This document shows, one piece after another, positions 1 to 7,843 of a stretch of 32,865 nucleotides of DNA. The DNA comes from an uncultured Mucilaginibacter sp. GTDB taxonomy: Bacteria > Bacteroidota > Bacteroidia > Sphingobacteriales > Sphingobacteriaceae. Position 1 is the stretch's first letter, and each line of letters begins with the position of its first letter. A program made the translations under genes and the position numbers. The DNA is taken from contig CAIWRU010000009.1 of NCBI GenBank assembly GCA_903915155.1, forward strand, positions 1-32,865. Direction: 5' to 3'. Below the pieces are notes generated by a model, which did no database searches, had not been told where the DNA came from, and saw only the letters and a list, made by a program, of their open reading frames with translations.

Positions 1-20
1 AATTTAGCCGCTTATATCAA

Positions 21-791
21 ATGAAAAAAGTTCTCGGCTACATATTAACACCCGTAGTTTTATTTTTCTACCTGCTTACGCTGTGCATTTTTCACCCTGC
101 GCAGTGGATGGCTTATAAGTTTTGGGGTTACTCGGCCCATAAACGGGTGGTTGATGTATTAAACCTTTGCTTAATGCGCTGTTTATTGCTGTCGGGCAAT
201 ACGGTAACTTTTACCAATAAACAAAATCTTCCGCTGGGTAGGCCCATTATTTTTATCGCCAACCACCAAAGCCTGCTCGATATTCCCCCGCTGATTTGGT
301 ACCTGAGAAAATATCATGCGAAATTTATTTCGAAAATCGAATTAACCAAAGGCATCCCTTCCGTGTCCTTCAACCTTAAATATGGCGGTGCCGCAAATAT
401 CGACCGTAAAGACCAAAGGCAATCTATTATGGAGATAGTGAAGCTGGGCACACGGATGAAGGAGAATAAATGGTCGGCGGTTATATTCCCCGAGGGCACG
501 CGTTCCAAAAATGGAAGAGTGAAGCCATTCCGCGCGGCTGGTGTAGCAACTATATTAAAAAAATGCCCCGATGCATTGGTGGTACCAATAGTTATACGCA
601 ATTCGTGGGCAGTGATAAAGTATGGTTATTATCCATTAAATACATTCACCCGCATGAGCCTTGAAGTGCTGACACCCATTGAACCCGGCAAAACGCCTGC
701 TGAAGAGTTGGTACTGAATGTTGAGAATGTTATCCGCGCCGCACTGGGCCAGGAACCGGCGACGCCTTTTGCTATTGAAGAGAAAGAATAG
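21..791 (+). CDS. plsC: 1-acyl-sn-glycerol-3-phosphate acyltransferase (PlsC/LPLAT family)
   Basis: This 256-residue inner-membrane enzyme should acylate lysophosphatidic acid to phosphatidic acid in phospholipid synthesis. Visible features are an N-terminal hydrophobic segment (about residues 5-28), the catalytic HX4D motif in NHQSLLD (H82, D87) and the substrate-binding motif FPEGTRS at about 156-162, all in family order and spacing. Length matches the usual 240-260 residues. The ATG at 21 is the first in frame and gives a normal MKK start. No neighbour suggests an operon; the next gene is on the other strand. Other LPLAT specificities, such as ornithine-lipid acyltransferase, cannot be excluded from sequence alone. 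Confidence 0.9.
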   Translation: MKKVLGYILTPVVLFFYLLTLCIFHPAQWMAYKFWGYSAHKRVVDVLNLCLMRCLLLSGNTVTFTNKQNLPLGRPIIFIANHQSLLDIPPLIWYLRKYHAKFISKIELTKGIPSVSFNLKYGGAANIDRKDQRQSIMEIVKLGTRMKENKWSAVIFPEGTRSKNGRVKPFRAAGVATILKKCPDALVVPIVIRNSWAVIKYGYYPLNTFTRMSLEVLTPIEPGKTPAEELVLNVENVIRAALGQEPATPFAIEEKE

Positions 792-812
792 ATCCACTAA
801 AAAGCCTAAAAC

Positions 813-837
813 AAAAAAAGACGCAAGGGGTGCGTCT
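813..837 (-). terminator. Rho-independent terminator of the small minus-strand gene
   Basis: A 7-bp perfect stem (AGACGCA / TGCGTCT) with a 5-nt loop at 819-837 is followed, on the minus strand, by a run of seven T. There is no T-run on the plus-strand side, so it serves the minus-strand gene ending at 874 rather than plsC. Confidence 0.7.
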
Positions 838-873
838 ATACAGAAATTATTTACAAAAAATTATTGTGGCTAA

Positions 874-1077
874 TTACCACGAATTATCGTTGCCGATTGA
901 GCAAACGGTTTTAATTAAAGTAACCCCTTTAAAAAAAAGCGAGGTAGCATGGTGTGAAGTACTGGCTATTTCGGCTTTCTTTTGTTCAAACTGATAGCTT
1001 ACGCCCATAATTAACGCAAAAAGAACCGGTACCAGCAGCAGTATAAATGGATTTGAATTTGTAATGAACTTTTTCAT
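874..1077 (-). CDS. Small single-pass membrane protein, unknown function
   Basis: A 67-residue protein that I do not recognise. Residues about 10-27 (PFILLLVPVLFALIMGVSY) form one clear membrane segment, followed by a charged stretch (QFEQKKAEIA) and a short tail with a single Cys near the C-terminus. A good terminator lies directly downstream (813-837), which supports it as a real transcription unit. It stands alone, with plsC convergent on one side and about 240 nt of non-coding DNA on the other. Function unknown. Confidence 0.55.
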   Translation of the reverse strand: MKKFITNSNPFILLLVPVLFALIMGVSYQFEQKKAEIASTSHHATSLFFKGVTLIKTVCSIGNDNSW

Positions 1078-1265
1078 TGTGAGTGATTTGATGATACAAA
1101 GGTTTAATATTTATTTTTCCTGTTAAAAAGATTTAGACCAAGTGCGCCTATTTATAGACGAACGCTTGTTTATGCCTGCAAACCCGTTGGTATGTTAAAA
1201 ATGCCCGTTTATCGGCAAAACAGAAAACTATATATAAAACATACTGATAAAAACACTCAAAATAT

Positions 1266-1273
1266 TATATTTG
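1266..1273 (+). promoter_or_regulatory. Candidate -7 element of the truncated sensor kinase gene
   Basis: TATATTTG matches the Bacteroidota -7 consensus TAnnTTTG and lies 43 nt upstream of the ATG at 1317. The expected -33 TTTG is not convincing (ACTG at the right distance), so support is partial. Confidence 0.35.
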
Positions 1274-1316
1274 GGTTAATGACCCTTTATAAACTATTGC
1301 TCATAAATAAAAGTTA

Positions 1317-1540
1317 ATGGCAACTAAAAAAAGCTGGCAAGTATTTTGGCACATATTTTTTTGGCTGAGTTTGATCTCGCTTTTTGTATTCCTGGCCGAA
1401 GATGATACTCACCTCAACTATGAAGGCTTTACCGTTGTTTTTTTATTATACCCGGCAATTAACATAGGCCTTTTTTATTTAAACCTGTTGGTTTTTATAC
1501 CTTACTTTTTAGACAAAAAACGCTACAGTATGTTCGTTCT
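1317..1540 (+). pseudogene. 5' fragment of a LytS/YehU-type sensor histidine kinase
   Basis: The first about 73 residues look like the membrane-bound N-terminus of a Bacteroidota LytTR-system histidine kinase: a basic start (MATKKSW), hydrophobic segments (FWHIFFWLSLISLFVFLA; VVFLLYPAINIGLFYLNLLV) and the typical FIPYFLDKKRY loop. Near nt 1530-1540 the resemblance ends and the frame continues to a stop at 1733 only as the antisense of the M28 peptidase gene, which is not plausible protein. The kinase domain (His box, HATPase) and any LytR-type response regulator are absent. I read it as the 5' remnant of a deleted kinase gene; the junction is discussed in the findings. Confidence 0.6.
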
Positions 1541-2699
1541 GGGGCTGGGCCGGTGCGAGGGCAAGATTGGCGAGTACCGACAAGTTCATGCGCGCTACTT
1601 TTTGTACATAGTTAAAGTCGACAAAATCGGGCAGATCGCCATAATCAATGCCATTTTCGGTGCGCACATCCTGGTGCTGACGGTGGAAATCCTCATTCAT
1701 TTCGGTAAAGCGGACAGCGGAAAAGCCGTTTAATAAAAATGGCACATGGTCGCCGCCACGCAGGTAGCGGTCTCGGCGGTAAATGAGCTTTACATCCAGT
1801 TGGTCTACATAGCGTTCGGCAGTTTCTTTAACATAGCGGGCCAGCTCGCGCGAGGGGCTATCGTTTTCACCACCCAATGCAATTAAACCAGCTATCTGTT
1901 TGTCATTGTTTGCCGCTGTCGAAGGAATACCTTCGCTGAAGACACGTACGCTGCGGTTATCTTTCAGATCAGTTTCCATGCCGTGGGTGTTGCCTACAAT
2001 GTCGTTGTTCAGCATGGCGTCAACGTTCCAGTTTTCGGCTTTTGCGCGTTTGGCTACATTGGTTGAGCCGTACAGGCCCTGCTCCTCGCCTACCACGCTC
2101 ATGAAAATTATAGTGGCCGGGAATTTTCGCGAGGCCATTACCCTTGCCAGTTCGAGTGAAACGGCAGTGCCGCTGGCATCGTCGTTGGCGCCGGGTTCAA
2201 CGGTATTAGGGTTCATTACATCATTTACGCGGGAATCATAATGACCGGAAACGATGTAAACGCGGTTATCATTTGGGTCGGTGCCTTTTAAGATGGCCAG
2301 TACATTTTTGAGTTTTACGGGTTTGTCTATCCGCTCACCTTTGGGCTGGGTAAAGGTATCGAACTGCACTACCATGCGTCCGCCTACTGCTTTGGCATAT
2401 TCTTCGTACGTGGCCTTTATCCAGTTACGCGCTGCGCCGCTCCCTTCGGTTTTGCTGGTGGTATCGCTTAGGGTATGGCGGGTTTTGAAGCTTACCAGCT
2501 TGCGGATGTTGACTTCGATATTTTTGGCGGAGACTTCTGACACCATTTGTGAGATGGTAGGATCTTGTTTTATGGTGGTTTGGGCGTGGGAGTAAAGGGA
2601 GAGGGAGAGGAACATGAACATGCATATCAGCCCCCCTCTAAATCTCCCCCAGGTTGGGGGAGACTTTAGTTTACTTTCTACCAGGATATTTCTTTTCAT
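1509..2699 (-). CDS. Secreted M28-family zinc aminopeptidase, C-terminus probably truncated
   Basis: A 396-residue exported peptidase. The M28 di-zinc site is complete: H153 in SGHYDS, bridging D173 in GANDDASG, catalytic E205 and ligand E206 in GEEQG, D233 in NNDIVG and H318 in GGDHVPF. It should remove N-terminal residues from peptides in the periplasm or outside the cell. The signal peptide is odd: the hydrophobic core (CMFMFLSLSLYSHAQ, cleavage after about 40) is preceded by about 26 residues, of which SPPTWGRFRGG is translated from a palindromic intergenic repeat. Starts at 2621 or 2615 would give a conventional short signal. The C-terminus ends right after LAPAQPQN and finishes with eight residues read from the antisense of the kinase fragment. 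From memory, relatives carry a further Fn3-like domain there, so truncation is likely (inference). Confidence 0.85.
   Translation of the reverse strand: MKRNILVESKLKSPPTWGRFRGGLICMFMFLSLSLYSHAQTTIKQDPTISQMVSEVSAKNIEVNIRKLVSFKTRHTLSDTTSKTEGSGAARNWIKATYEEYAKAVGGRMVVQFDTFTQPKGERIDKPVKLKNVLAILKGTDPNDNRVYIVSGHYDSRVNDVMNPNTVEPGANDDASGTAVSLELARVMASRKFPATIIFMSVVGEEQGLYGSTNVAKRAKAENWNVDAMLNNDIVGNTHGMETDLKDNRSVRVFSEGIPSTAANNDKQIAGLIALGGENDSPSRELARYVKETAERYVDQLDVKLIYRRDRYLRGGDHVPFLLNGFSAVRFTEMNEDFHRQHQDVRTENGIDYGDLPDFVDFNYVQKVARMNLSVLANLALAPAQPQNEHTVAFFV
2629..2667 (+). repeat. Palindromic GC-rich intergenic repeat, copy A
   Basis: AGCCCCCCTCTAAAT is followed by CTCCCCC-AGGTT-GGGGGAG (7-bp stem, 2644-2662) and ACTTT. 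It is inverted relative to copy B (2717-2752), 49 nt away, and nearly identical to copy C (18637-18672). It lies inside the annotated 5' coding end of the M28 gene. Confidence 0.85.
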
Positions 2700-2716
2700 A
2701 AGTTATATCTTTTTTT

Positions 2717-2752
2717 AAAGTCTCCCCTACCGGGGGAGATTTAGAGGGGGCT
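2717..2752 (-). repeat. Palindromic GC-rich intergenic repeat, copy B
   Basis: AAAGTCTCCCCTACC followed by GGGGGAGATTTAGAGGGGGCT is the reverse complement of the copy A/C unit. Its last two bases are part of the helicase stop codon (2751-2753), so the repeat abuts that gene exactly. Confidence 0.85.
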
Positions 2753-5700
2753 ATTCCTCTTCTCCAATCATCACGCTCTCCGCTTGTTTAAAGTTGCTTT
2801 TTACAAAGTGGCACCAGTCGCATTCTTTTTTGCCGCAGCCAGTGTTGAAATCGTGGGCCATTATTTTGCGGTAAACATCGGTTATTTGCTGGGTCACAAT
2901 TTCGGTGTCGCTGGCGGTTATGAATAGCTTTTCTTTATAGTATTCGCCTTCTTTTACGGGCTCAACAAAATCAAATATGGTGTTTACCACCTGCCAGTCG
3001 TTGGTGCGGTCGTGGTCTATCAATATTTTGTAGAATACAGCTTGGCGCCAGTAATCGCCGCCGTTGGGATCTTCGTTTGTAGGGCCGTGTAATTTGTCTT
3101 TGGCATTTTTTAGCTTGCCGGTTTTGTAATCGACAACGGTTACATTTTTGCCTTCAAATTCTATTTTATCCAGGTTACCTTTTATTGGTACGCCTTCAAT
3201 TTCGATATTTTTTATGGTGCGTTCCGTAATGGCGATCTTATTCCACGAGGCCACGTTCAATTCATAATAGGCGGGCAGTATTTTTTCGCCATAATCCACA
3301 CGCAGTTTAAAATCGGCTTTAGTGAATGAGTCGCGGTTGCGGTACATATACCAGCGGTATTCTTTCATAAACTCTTCAGTTGGGGGGAACTCGTCGCCCC
3401 ACTCTTTCAGTTTTTTAAAGGTGCGGTTAAGCGCCCAGTGTACAGCCTGTCCAAAAGTAGCTGCCGGACTTTTACCCGATGGCACACGTATTAGACACTG
3501 GAAATAAAACCGCAGCGGGCAATCTAAATAATTGTTGAGGTGTGTTACCGACAGCGTATAGTTCTGCAGCAACTGGTTGATGTAGTTTTTATCCAATAGT
3601 TCAACCTTTGGCTTATCATCCACGCTGAATTGGGTAGCGTAAAATTCCAGCATCTCGGTTTCATTTACCTGCGGGTGTTCGGTAATTAGATGGGTATCGG
3701 CCAATATCTCGCCAATAAACTGCGATGCCTCCTGGTCTTTACCATTTTTGTCGGTTGCAGCATACGAGATCATTAAACATTGCTTCGCGCGCGTTAAGGC
3801 CACATAAAATAACCTGCGTGATTCTTCTTTTTGGGCGACGTCATCTGCACGGCTTTGTGTAAGTGTATCGGGATAACTGAAACCATTGTTACGGCCCTTG
3901 CTGTCCCACGTGCGTTTATCGCAGCCTATGAAGAACACGTATTCATATTCCAGCCCTTTTGAACCATGGGCGGTTAAAAAATTGATGCCTTTGTCCGAAA
4001 ATATCACCTGGTTCAAGCTCAGGCGGATATTATTCTTTTTCATAAGGTCGATGGTGAGGATGAGGTCAGACAGCTTTATTTCGGGATTTTTGCGGCTTTC
4101 GTCCTTCAAAAAGTCGAAAAAACTGGTGAGCATTTGCATGTGCGTGCCTTTGTCCTGCTGCTGCATAATGTAACGCAGGACTCCCATTTTGGCTATCACT
4201 TGCTGGAAGAACGCCTGCAATGTATTGCTTACTGATTCCTTGAGCAGGTAATCAATATCGCTCATCAGGAACTTCATTCCCACATTTTGGGTATTATCAA
4301 ACAACCCAGGTTGGGCAGGGGTACGCATTTCGCTTATATAGCGGCGCAGCGAGGTTTTGGGCTTATCGTTTGAGAACGTAGCATAGTTTTCTTTTGCTAC
4401 CGCGATACTGGCCTTGGCAATTTCGATAGGCGGAATGTTGAAGAAATCATAATGCATGATCTCGAACAGCAATTCATCGCCGCTGTAGGGCGAATCCATT
4501 TCCATGGCCAGGTAACGCAAAATGGTGATGATCTTTTCGCCAAAAGGTTGTTCGAGCACATCTATCTTGCGCTTGGTGTTAACAGCTATTTTTTGCCCAT
4601 CAAGGTATTGCAGCAATTCTTCTACCTGGCTGTGGTTACGGTATATCACGGCTATTTCGTCAGGAGAAGTACCTATTAAAATGAGTTTTTTTATCTGCAT
4701 GGCTACATCCACCACCTCTTTGCCAGGGTTCTCATACTCACGGATAACAGGTTGAACAGTTAACTCACAAAAGCGCGGGTGCGATGAACGCAAATCCTTA
4801 TCCAAAGCCAGCTGACTGGTTAAACGCTCGTGGTTATTGTTGATGAGCGCTTTTGAAATATCCAATATATGCTGATTGGAGCGGTAATTATGTTTGAGCA
4901 CTACGGTGTGCAGTGTTTTTACATAGTCATTTGCAAAATCCAATATGTTCTTCATGTTCGCGCCCTGGAACTTGAAGATGGATTGGTCATCATCGCCCAC
5001 TACAAACACGTTTGGTGTTTCCCAGTAATTTAGCAGGAACCTGAGTAATTCATTTTGCGAGCCGCTGGTATCCTGGAATTCATCAACCAAAATATACTGG
5101 TAGCGTTCCTGGTATTTGCGCAGTATCTCGGGGTTTTCGCGGAAAGCTTTCAGTACCCAAATGATCATGTCATCATAATCGTACCAGCCTTTTTCGCCCA
5201 TTTTAAGGGCATAGTTTTTATATTCGTTTACGGCAGCCATCAGCTTTTGCATGGCCTCGTTCACGGCATCAATATCCTTTTGTTTGGGGTCGCCTATTTT
5301 TATGCCTTTGGCAGCGTTAGCACGTTTGTAAATAAATTCTTCGCGGTTAGGCAGGTCTTCTAAATATTCCTTAACTGCCGAGGCAATTGTTGCTTCGTCC
5401 CATCCCTCACTTTTCATGGTGGAAAACAGGCGCTTTAGTCTCGGCGCATCAAAATAAATATCGCCGGTGAAGCGCTTTAATAAATGATCGTTCGGAAATT
5501 CATCAACCAACTCACGAAAGAGCATAGCGCCATCGAGTTCCGACAGCGGCTCCAAATTTAACTTGCCGAAATATTCCAGGTTTTCCTGGATTATCTCGTT
5601 ACAAAAAGCATGGAAAGTATAAATGTTGATGCGGTAAGCATCAGGCCCGATAAATTCAAATAAACGCTTGCGCATGGCAATGGCGCCGGCATCGGTATAA

Positions 5701-5909
5701 GTGAGGCAAAGTATCTCGTTTGCCAGGGCATCAGTATCGGTTAATATTTTGCCGATACGTGCAGCAAGTATCTGTGTTTTGCCCGTTCCCGGCCCGGCCA
5801 CTACCAAAACAGGGCCATCCATTTTATTAACCGCGGCTAACTGTTCGGGGTTTAAATTAGCAAGGGCCTGCTGGAATTTTTCGTTGTATTTATTGGGGGA
5901 TGATTGCAT
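2751..5909 (-). CDS. UvrD/AddA-like ATP-dependent helicase with C-terminal Fe-S PD-(D/E)XK nuclease
   Basis: A 1052-residue SF1A helicase-nuclease for double-strand-break processing or repair. Helicase motifs run in order: Walker A GPGTGKT (39-45), Ia LTYTDAGA, TFHAF, Walker B/II LVDEFQDT, III GDDDQSIFKFQGA, IV HNYRS, V TAHGSKGLEYE, VI YVALTRAKQ. The C-terminal third is RecB-like: GNLD (D914), VVDYKTGK (D927, K929) and four Cys placed as in AddB/Cas4-type iron-sulfur nucleases (C797 in LDCP; C1025, C1030, C1033 in GCGKKECDWC). No adjacent addB-like subunit is present. The gene is monocistronic, divergent from the AT-rich gene at 5966, and its stop codon touches repeat copy B. The start at 5909 puts Walker A at the normal distance. 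Confidence 0.93.
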   Translation of the reverse strand: MQSSPNKYNEKFQQALANLNPEQLAAVNKMDGPVLVVAGPGTGKTQILAARIGKILTDTDALANEILCLTYTDAGAIAMRKRLFEFIGPDAYRINIYTFHAFCNEIIQENLEYFGKLNLEPLSELDGAMLFRELVDEFPNDHLLKRFTGDIYFDAPRLKRLFSTMKSEGWDEATIASAVKEYLEDLPNREEFIYKRANAAKGIKIGDPKQKDIDAVNEAMQKLMAAVNEYKNYALKMGEKGWYDYDDMIIWVLKAFRENPEILRKYQERYQYILVDEFQDTSGSQNELLRFLLNYWETPNVFVVGDDDQSIFKFQGANMKNILDFANDYVKTLHTVVLKHNYRSNQHILDISKALINNNHERLTSQLALDKDLRSSHPRFCELTVQPVIREYENPGKEVVDVAMQIKKLILIGTSPDEIAVIYRNHSQVEELLQYLDGQKIAVNTKRKIDVLEQPFGEKIITILRYLAMEMDSPYSGDELLFEIMHYDFFNIPPIEIAKASIAVAKENYATFSNDKPKTSLRRYISEMRTPAQPGLFDNTQNVGMKFLMSDIDYLLKESVSNTLQAFFQQVIAKMGVLRYIMQQQDKGTHMQMLTSFFDFLKDESRKNPEIKLSDLILTIDLMKKNNIRLSLNQVIFSDKGINFLTAHGSKGLEYEYVFFIGCDKRTWDSKGRNNGFSYPDTLTQSRADDVAQKEESRRLFYVALTRAKQCLMISYAATDKNGKDQEASQFIGEILADTHLITEHPQVNETEMLEFYATQFSVDDKPKVELLDKNYINQLLQNYTLSVTHLNNYLDCPLRFYFQCLIRVPSGKSPAATFGQAVHWALNRTFKKLKEWGDEFPPTEEFMKEYRWYMYRNRDSFTKADFKLRVDYGEKILPAYYELNVASWNKIAITERTIKNIEIEGVPIKGNLDKIEFEGKNVTVVDYKTGKLKNAKDKLHGPTNEDPNGGDYWRQAVFYKILIDHDRTNDWQVVNTIFDFVEPVKEGEYYKEKLFITASDTEIVTQQITDVYRKIMAHDFNTGCGKKECDWCHFVKSNFKQAESVMIGEEE

Positions 5910-5965
5910 AGAATAAGTAAATTTAACAACAATTTAGACGTTATTACCACTTTAACATATGAATA

Positions 5966-7051
5966 ATGCTTGAGGAGTTTGTTTTATTACTTGAATCTGA
6001 AAAAGATAAAGTAAAGCAAGTTTTGTGGCCACATGTCCACGAGAAAATATATAAACGTTTGATAGGCGGTTTTTTTGATGACACGCAAAAAAGATTTATA
6101 GCCTTTGCTTTTATGCCGATAAAGAAATCCATGTTTTATGAATATGATTATCTATTTGAACTTTCAAATAGTGGTCATTCAGGAATATACTTACTACCTG
6201 ATACGTCTGAAAAAACGAGAAAATATATTGATGGTAATACATTTCAACACAAAACGGCAGAGGAACTTGTTGAGGAAGGTATTTACAAAAGCATCTTAGT
6301 ATCCTATACCGCCGAGTATGATTTTAATGAATGGAACATATTAAGAGAATGTACCTTTTGTGATACAAACGATAAAACCGAAATACTTAAAAGTAAGGTG
6401 AATAGAACTCAAACTAAGTTAAAAGATTATTTTTTTAAAAGCAGCATATTTCGTGAGACGCTTGAGCGTCATCAAGATCACATAAAATTCATTAAACAAA
6501 AGCACGAAAATCGAGAAATGCCACTGCCAACTGAAATGAGGCCATTTGTAGGTCATTCACAACTGGTAGCATTTGTCAGAACAAAAAAAGCGAGTAAACT
6601 AAACCAAATTTTTAAGGATTATATCAATAAAGCAATCTTTATCCCTCTTATTATTAAGCTAAAAACGCGTTATCCCAAAGAATATAAAAATGTTGAGGGC
6701 TTTTATGGTCAGGATTGTAATTTTCTAATTCCATCGCATCGGCAATTTTGTCTAATAATTTTTATTGTAACAAATAACCAAAAGAATCCATCTTTGAAAT
6801 TTTATTTCTATAATCTACAGGAAAATAAATTATACGAATGGATATACTTCCTGTTACACCCATATACAGCAGAACCAGACTATGATATAATAGTTAAAAT
6901 GCTATCTCCAATATCAACTTTAGATAATATGGACTATGTTTCTAAGCTGGATTGTAATTTTGATGATGATAAGTTTTGGGAGAATTATGTTTTGAAAAAA
7001 GATGATGATGTATATATTTATTTAAAGAACATGAGTTTCATTGGTAATTAA
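5966..7051 (+). CDS. Hypothetical protein in an AT-rich accessory cassette
   Basis: A 361-residue protein that I do not recognise. It has no signal peptide or membrane segment. It is rich in Lys, Phe, Tyr and Asp, with a lysine-rich middle (about 150-185, including HQDHIKFIKQKHENR) and an acidic C-terminal end (LDCNFDDDKFWENY, KKDDD). Hand counts of two 60-nt lines of the gene gave 32% and 22% GC, far below the hut genes, so it is probably acquired DNA. The start at 5966 follows a 56-nt gap from the divergent helicase; no Shine-Dalgarno site is evident. Only 13 nt separate its stop from the next small gene, suggesting co-transcription. Function unknown. Confidence 0.6.
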   Translation: MLEEFVLLLESEKDKVKQVLWPHVHEKIYKRLIGGFFDDTQKRFIAFAFMPIKKSMFYEYDYLFELSNSGHSGIYLLPDTSEKTRKYIDGNTFQHKTAEELVEEGIYKSILVSYTAEYDFNEWNILRECTFCDTNDKTEILKSKVNRTQTKLKDYFFKSSIFRETLERHQDHIKFIKQKHENREMPLPTEMRPFVGHSQLVAFVRTKKASKLNQIFKDYINKAIFIPLIIKLKTRYPKEYKNVEGFYGQDCNFLIPSHRQFCLIIFIVTNNQKNPSLKFYFYNLQENKLYEWIYFLLHPYTAEPDYDIIVKMLSPISTLDNMDYVSKLDCNFDDDKFWENYVLKKDDDVYIYLKNMSFIGN

Positions 7052-7064
7052 TTTTGATAGAGGA

Positions 7065-7253
7065 ATGAACAAATCAAATATTAAACTTACCGAAGAACAA
7101 ATTTTAATATTACAACTTAGCGATAAAGATATTGATAGTGACAAGCTAATTTCGCAGGTACAGTTAGATAAAAATGATTTATTTTGGTTAAAAATCAAAT
7201 TCAAAATTAATACATCACCCAAAGACAAGGTCGGGCGGAATAAGAATATTTAA
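7065..7253 (+). CDS. Small antitoxin-like protein, no recognisable toxin partner
   Basis: A 62-residue protein using the ATG at 7065, preceded by AGAGG but very close; an in-frame TTG at 7041 would add eight residues. The pattern LTEEQILILQLSDKDIDSDKLISQ..LDKNDLFWLK resembles short Bacteroidota proteins that sit upstream of type II toxins, where a motif of the S..DI..G.LIS...LDK.DLEWLK kind is common. This is recognition from memory, not a search. After WLK the tail (IKFKINTSPKDKVGRNKNI) is lysine-rich and atypical. No toxin gene follows. It shares the low GC of the 361-residue gene just upstream and is probably in the same transcript. Confidence 0.45.
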   Translation: MNKSNIKLTEEQILILQLSDKDIDSDKLISQVQLDKNDLFWLKIKFKINTSPKDKVGRNKNI

Positions 7254-7285
7254 AAAAATTACTTGAATTAATAAAAACCTAAACC

Positions 7286-7843
7286 ATGGAACTACCCTAT
7301 ACCGGCCGCGCAATTTATGATGATAATTTTGGCAATGTTACTATAACCATTCCTGCCAAAAAGAACTGGTTTATAATATTGTTTTTAGGTGTTTGGCTAT
7401 GCGGATGGATATTTGGAGAAACCTCTGCAGCTGGTACGTTTACCAAAGGAAACCAGAGTGGTGTCGACCTATTTATGATAGTTTGGCTGACTGGCTGGAC
7501 TATAGGCGGATTGTTTGTTATGCGCACTATAATATGGGGTTTATTGGGGAAAGAGATTATTACCATTGGGCAAGGTGCTTTAACCATTGATAAGAAAGGA
7601 GCGATATTTTACAGATCAAAAAGCTATGATCTACGTGAGGCTAAAAATTTCAGAGCCGTGGAAGAACCATACTTTTACAATAGTTTTGGTAATCGCAGAG
7701 ATAGCAATCCATTCAACCTTGACAAATCAGGAACTATTAAATTCGACTATGGTATGCAAACCATAAAATTTGGTGACCGCCTGGACGAAGCCGAAGCAAA
7801 TTATTTACTACAGAAATTGAGGGATAAGAAGCTAATCAACTAG
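7286..7843 (+). CDS. Two-helix membrane protein with PH-like cytosolic domain
   Basis: A 185-residue protein with two membrane segments (about residues 27-45, WFIILFLGVWLCGWIFG, and 62-85, DLFMIVWLTGWTIGGLFVMRTIIWG), followed by a beta-rich soluble half (ITIGQGALTIDKKGAIFYRSKSYDL ... GTIKFDYGMQTIKFGDRLDEAEANYLLQKL). The layout, two helices then a short beta domain closed by an amphipathic helix, is that of bacterial PH-like (bPH) membrane proteins. No catalytic motif is seen. Base composition is closer to the core genome than that of the two genes before it. It is convergent with the minus-strand gene ending at 7844, with no gap. Role unknown. Confidence 0.6.
   Translation: MELPYTGRAIYDDNFGNVTITIPAKKNWFIILFLGVWLCGWIFGETSAAGTFTKGNQSGVDLFMIVWLTGWTIGGLFVMRTIIWGLLGKEIITIGQGALTIDKKGAIFYRSKSYDLREAKNFRAVEEPYFYNSFGNRRDSNPFNLDKSGTIKFDYGMQTIKFGDRLDEAEANYLLQKLRDKKLIN

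Noticed and set aside
2425..2625. 66-codon minus-strand frame overlapping the M28 5' end
   Set aside because: Out of frame with a complete M28 peptidase; His/Arg/Pro-rich shadow product.
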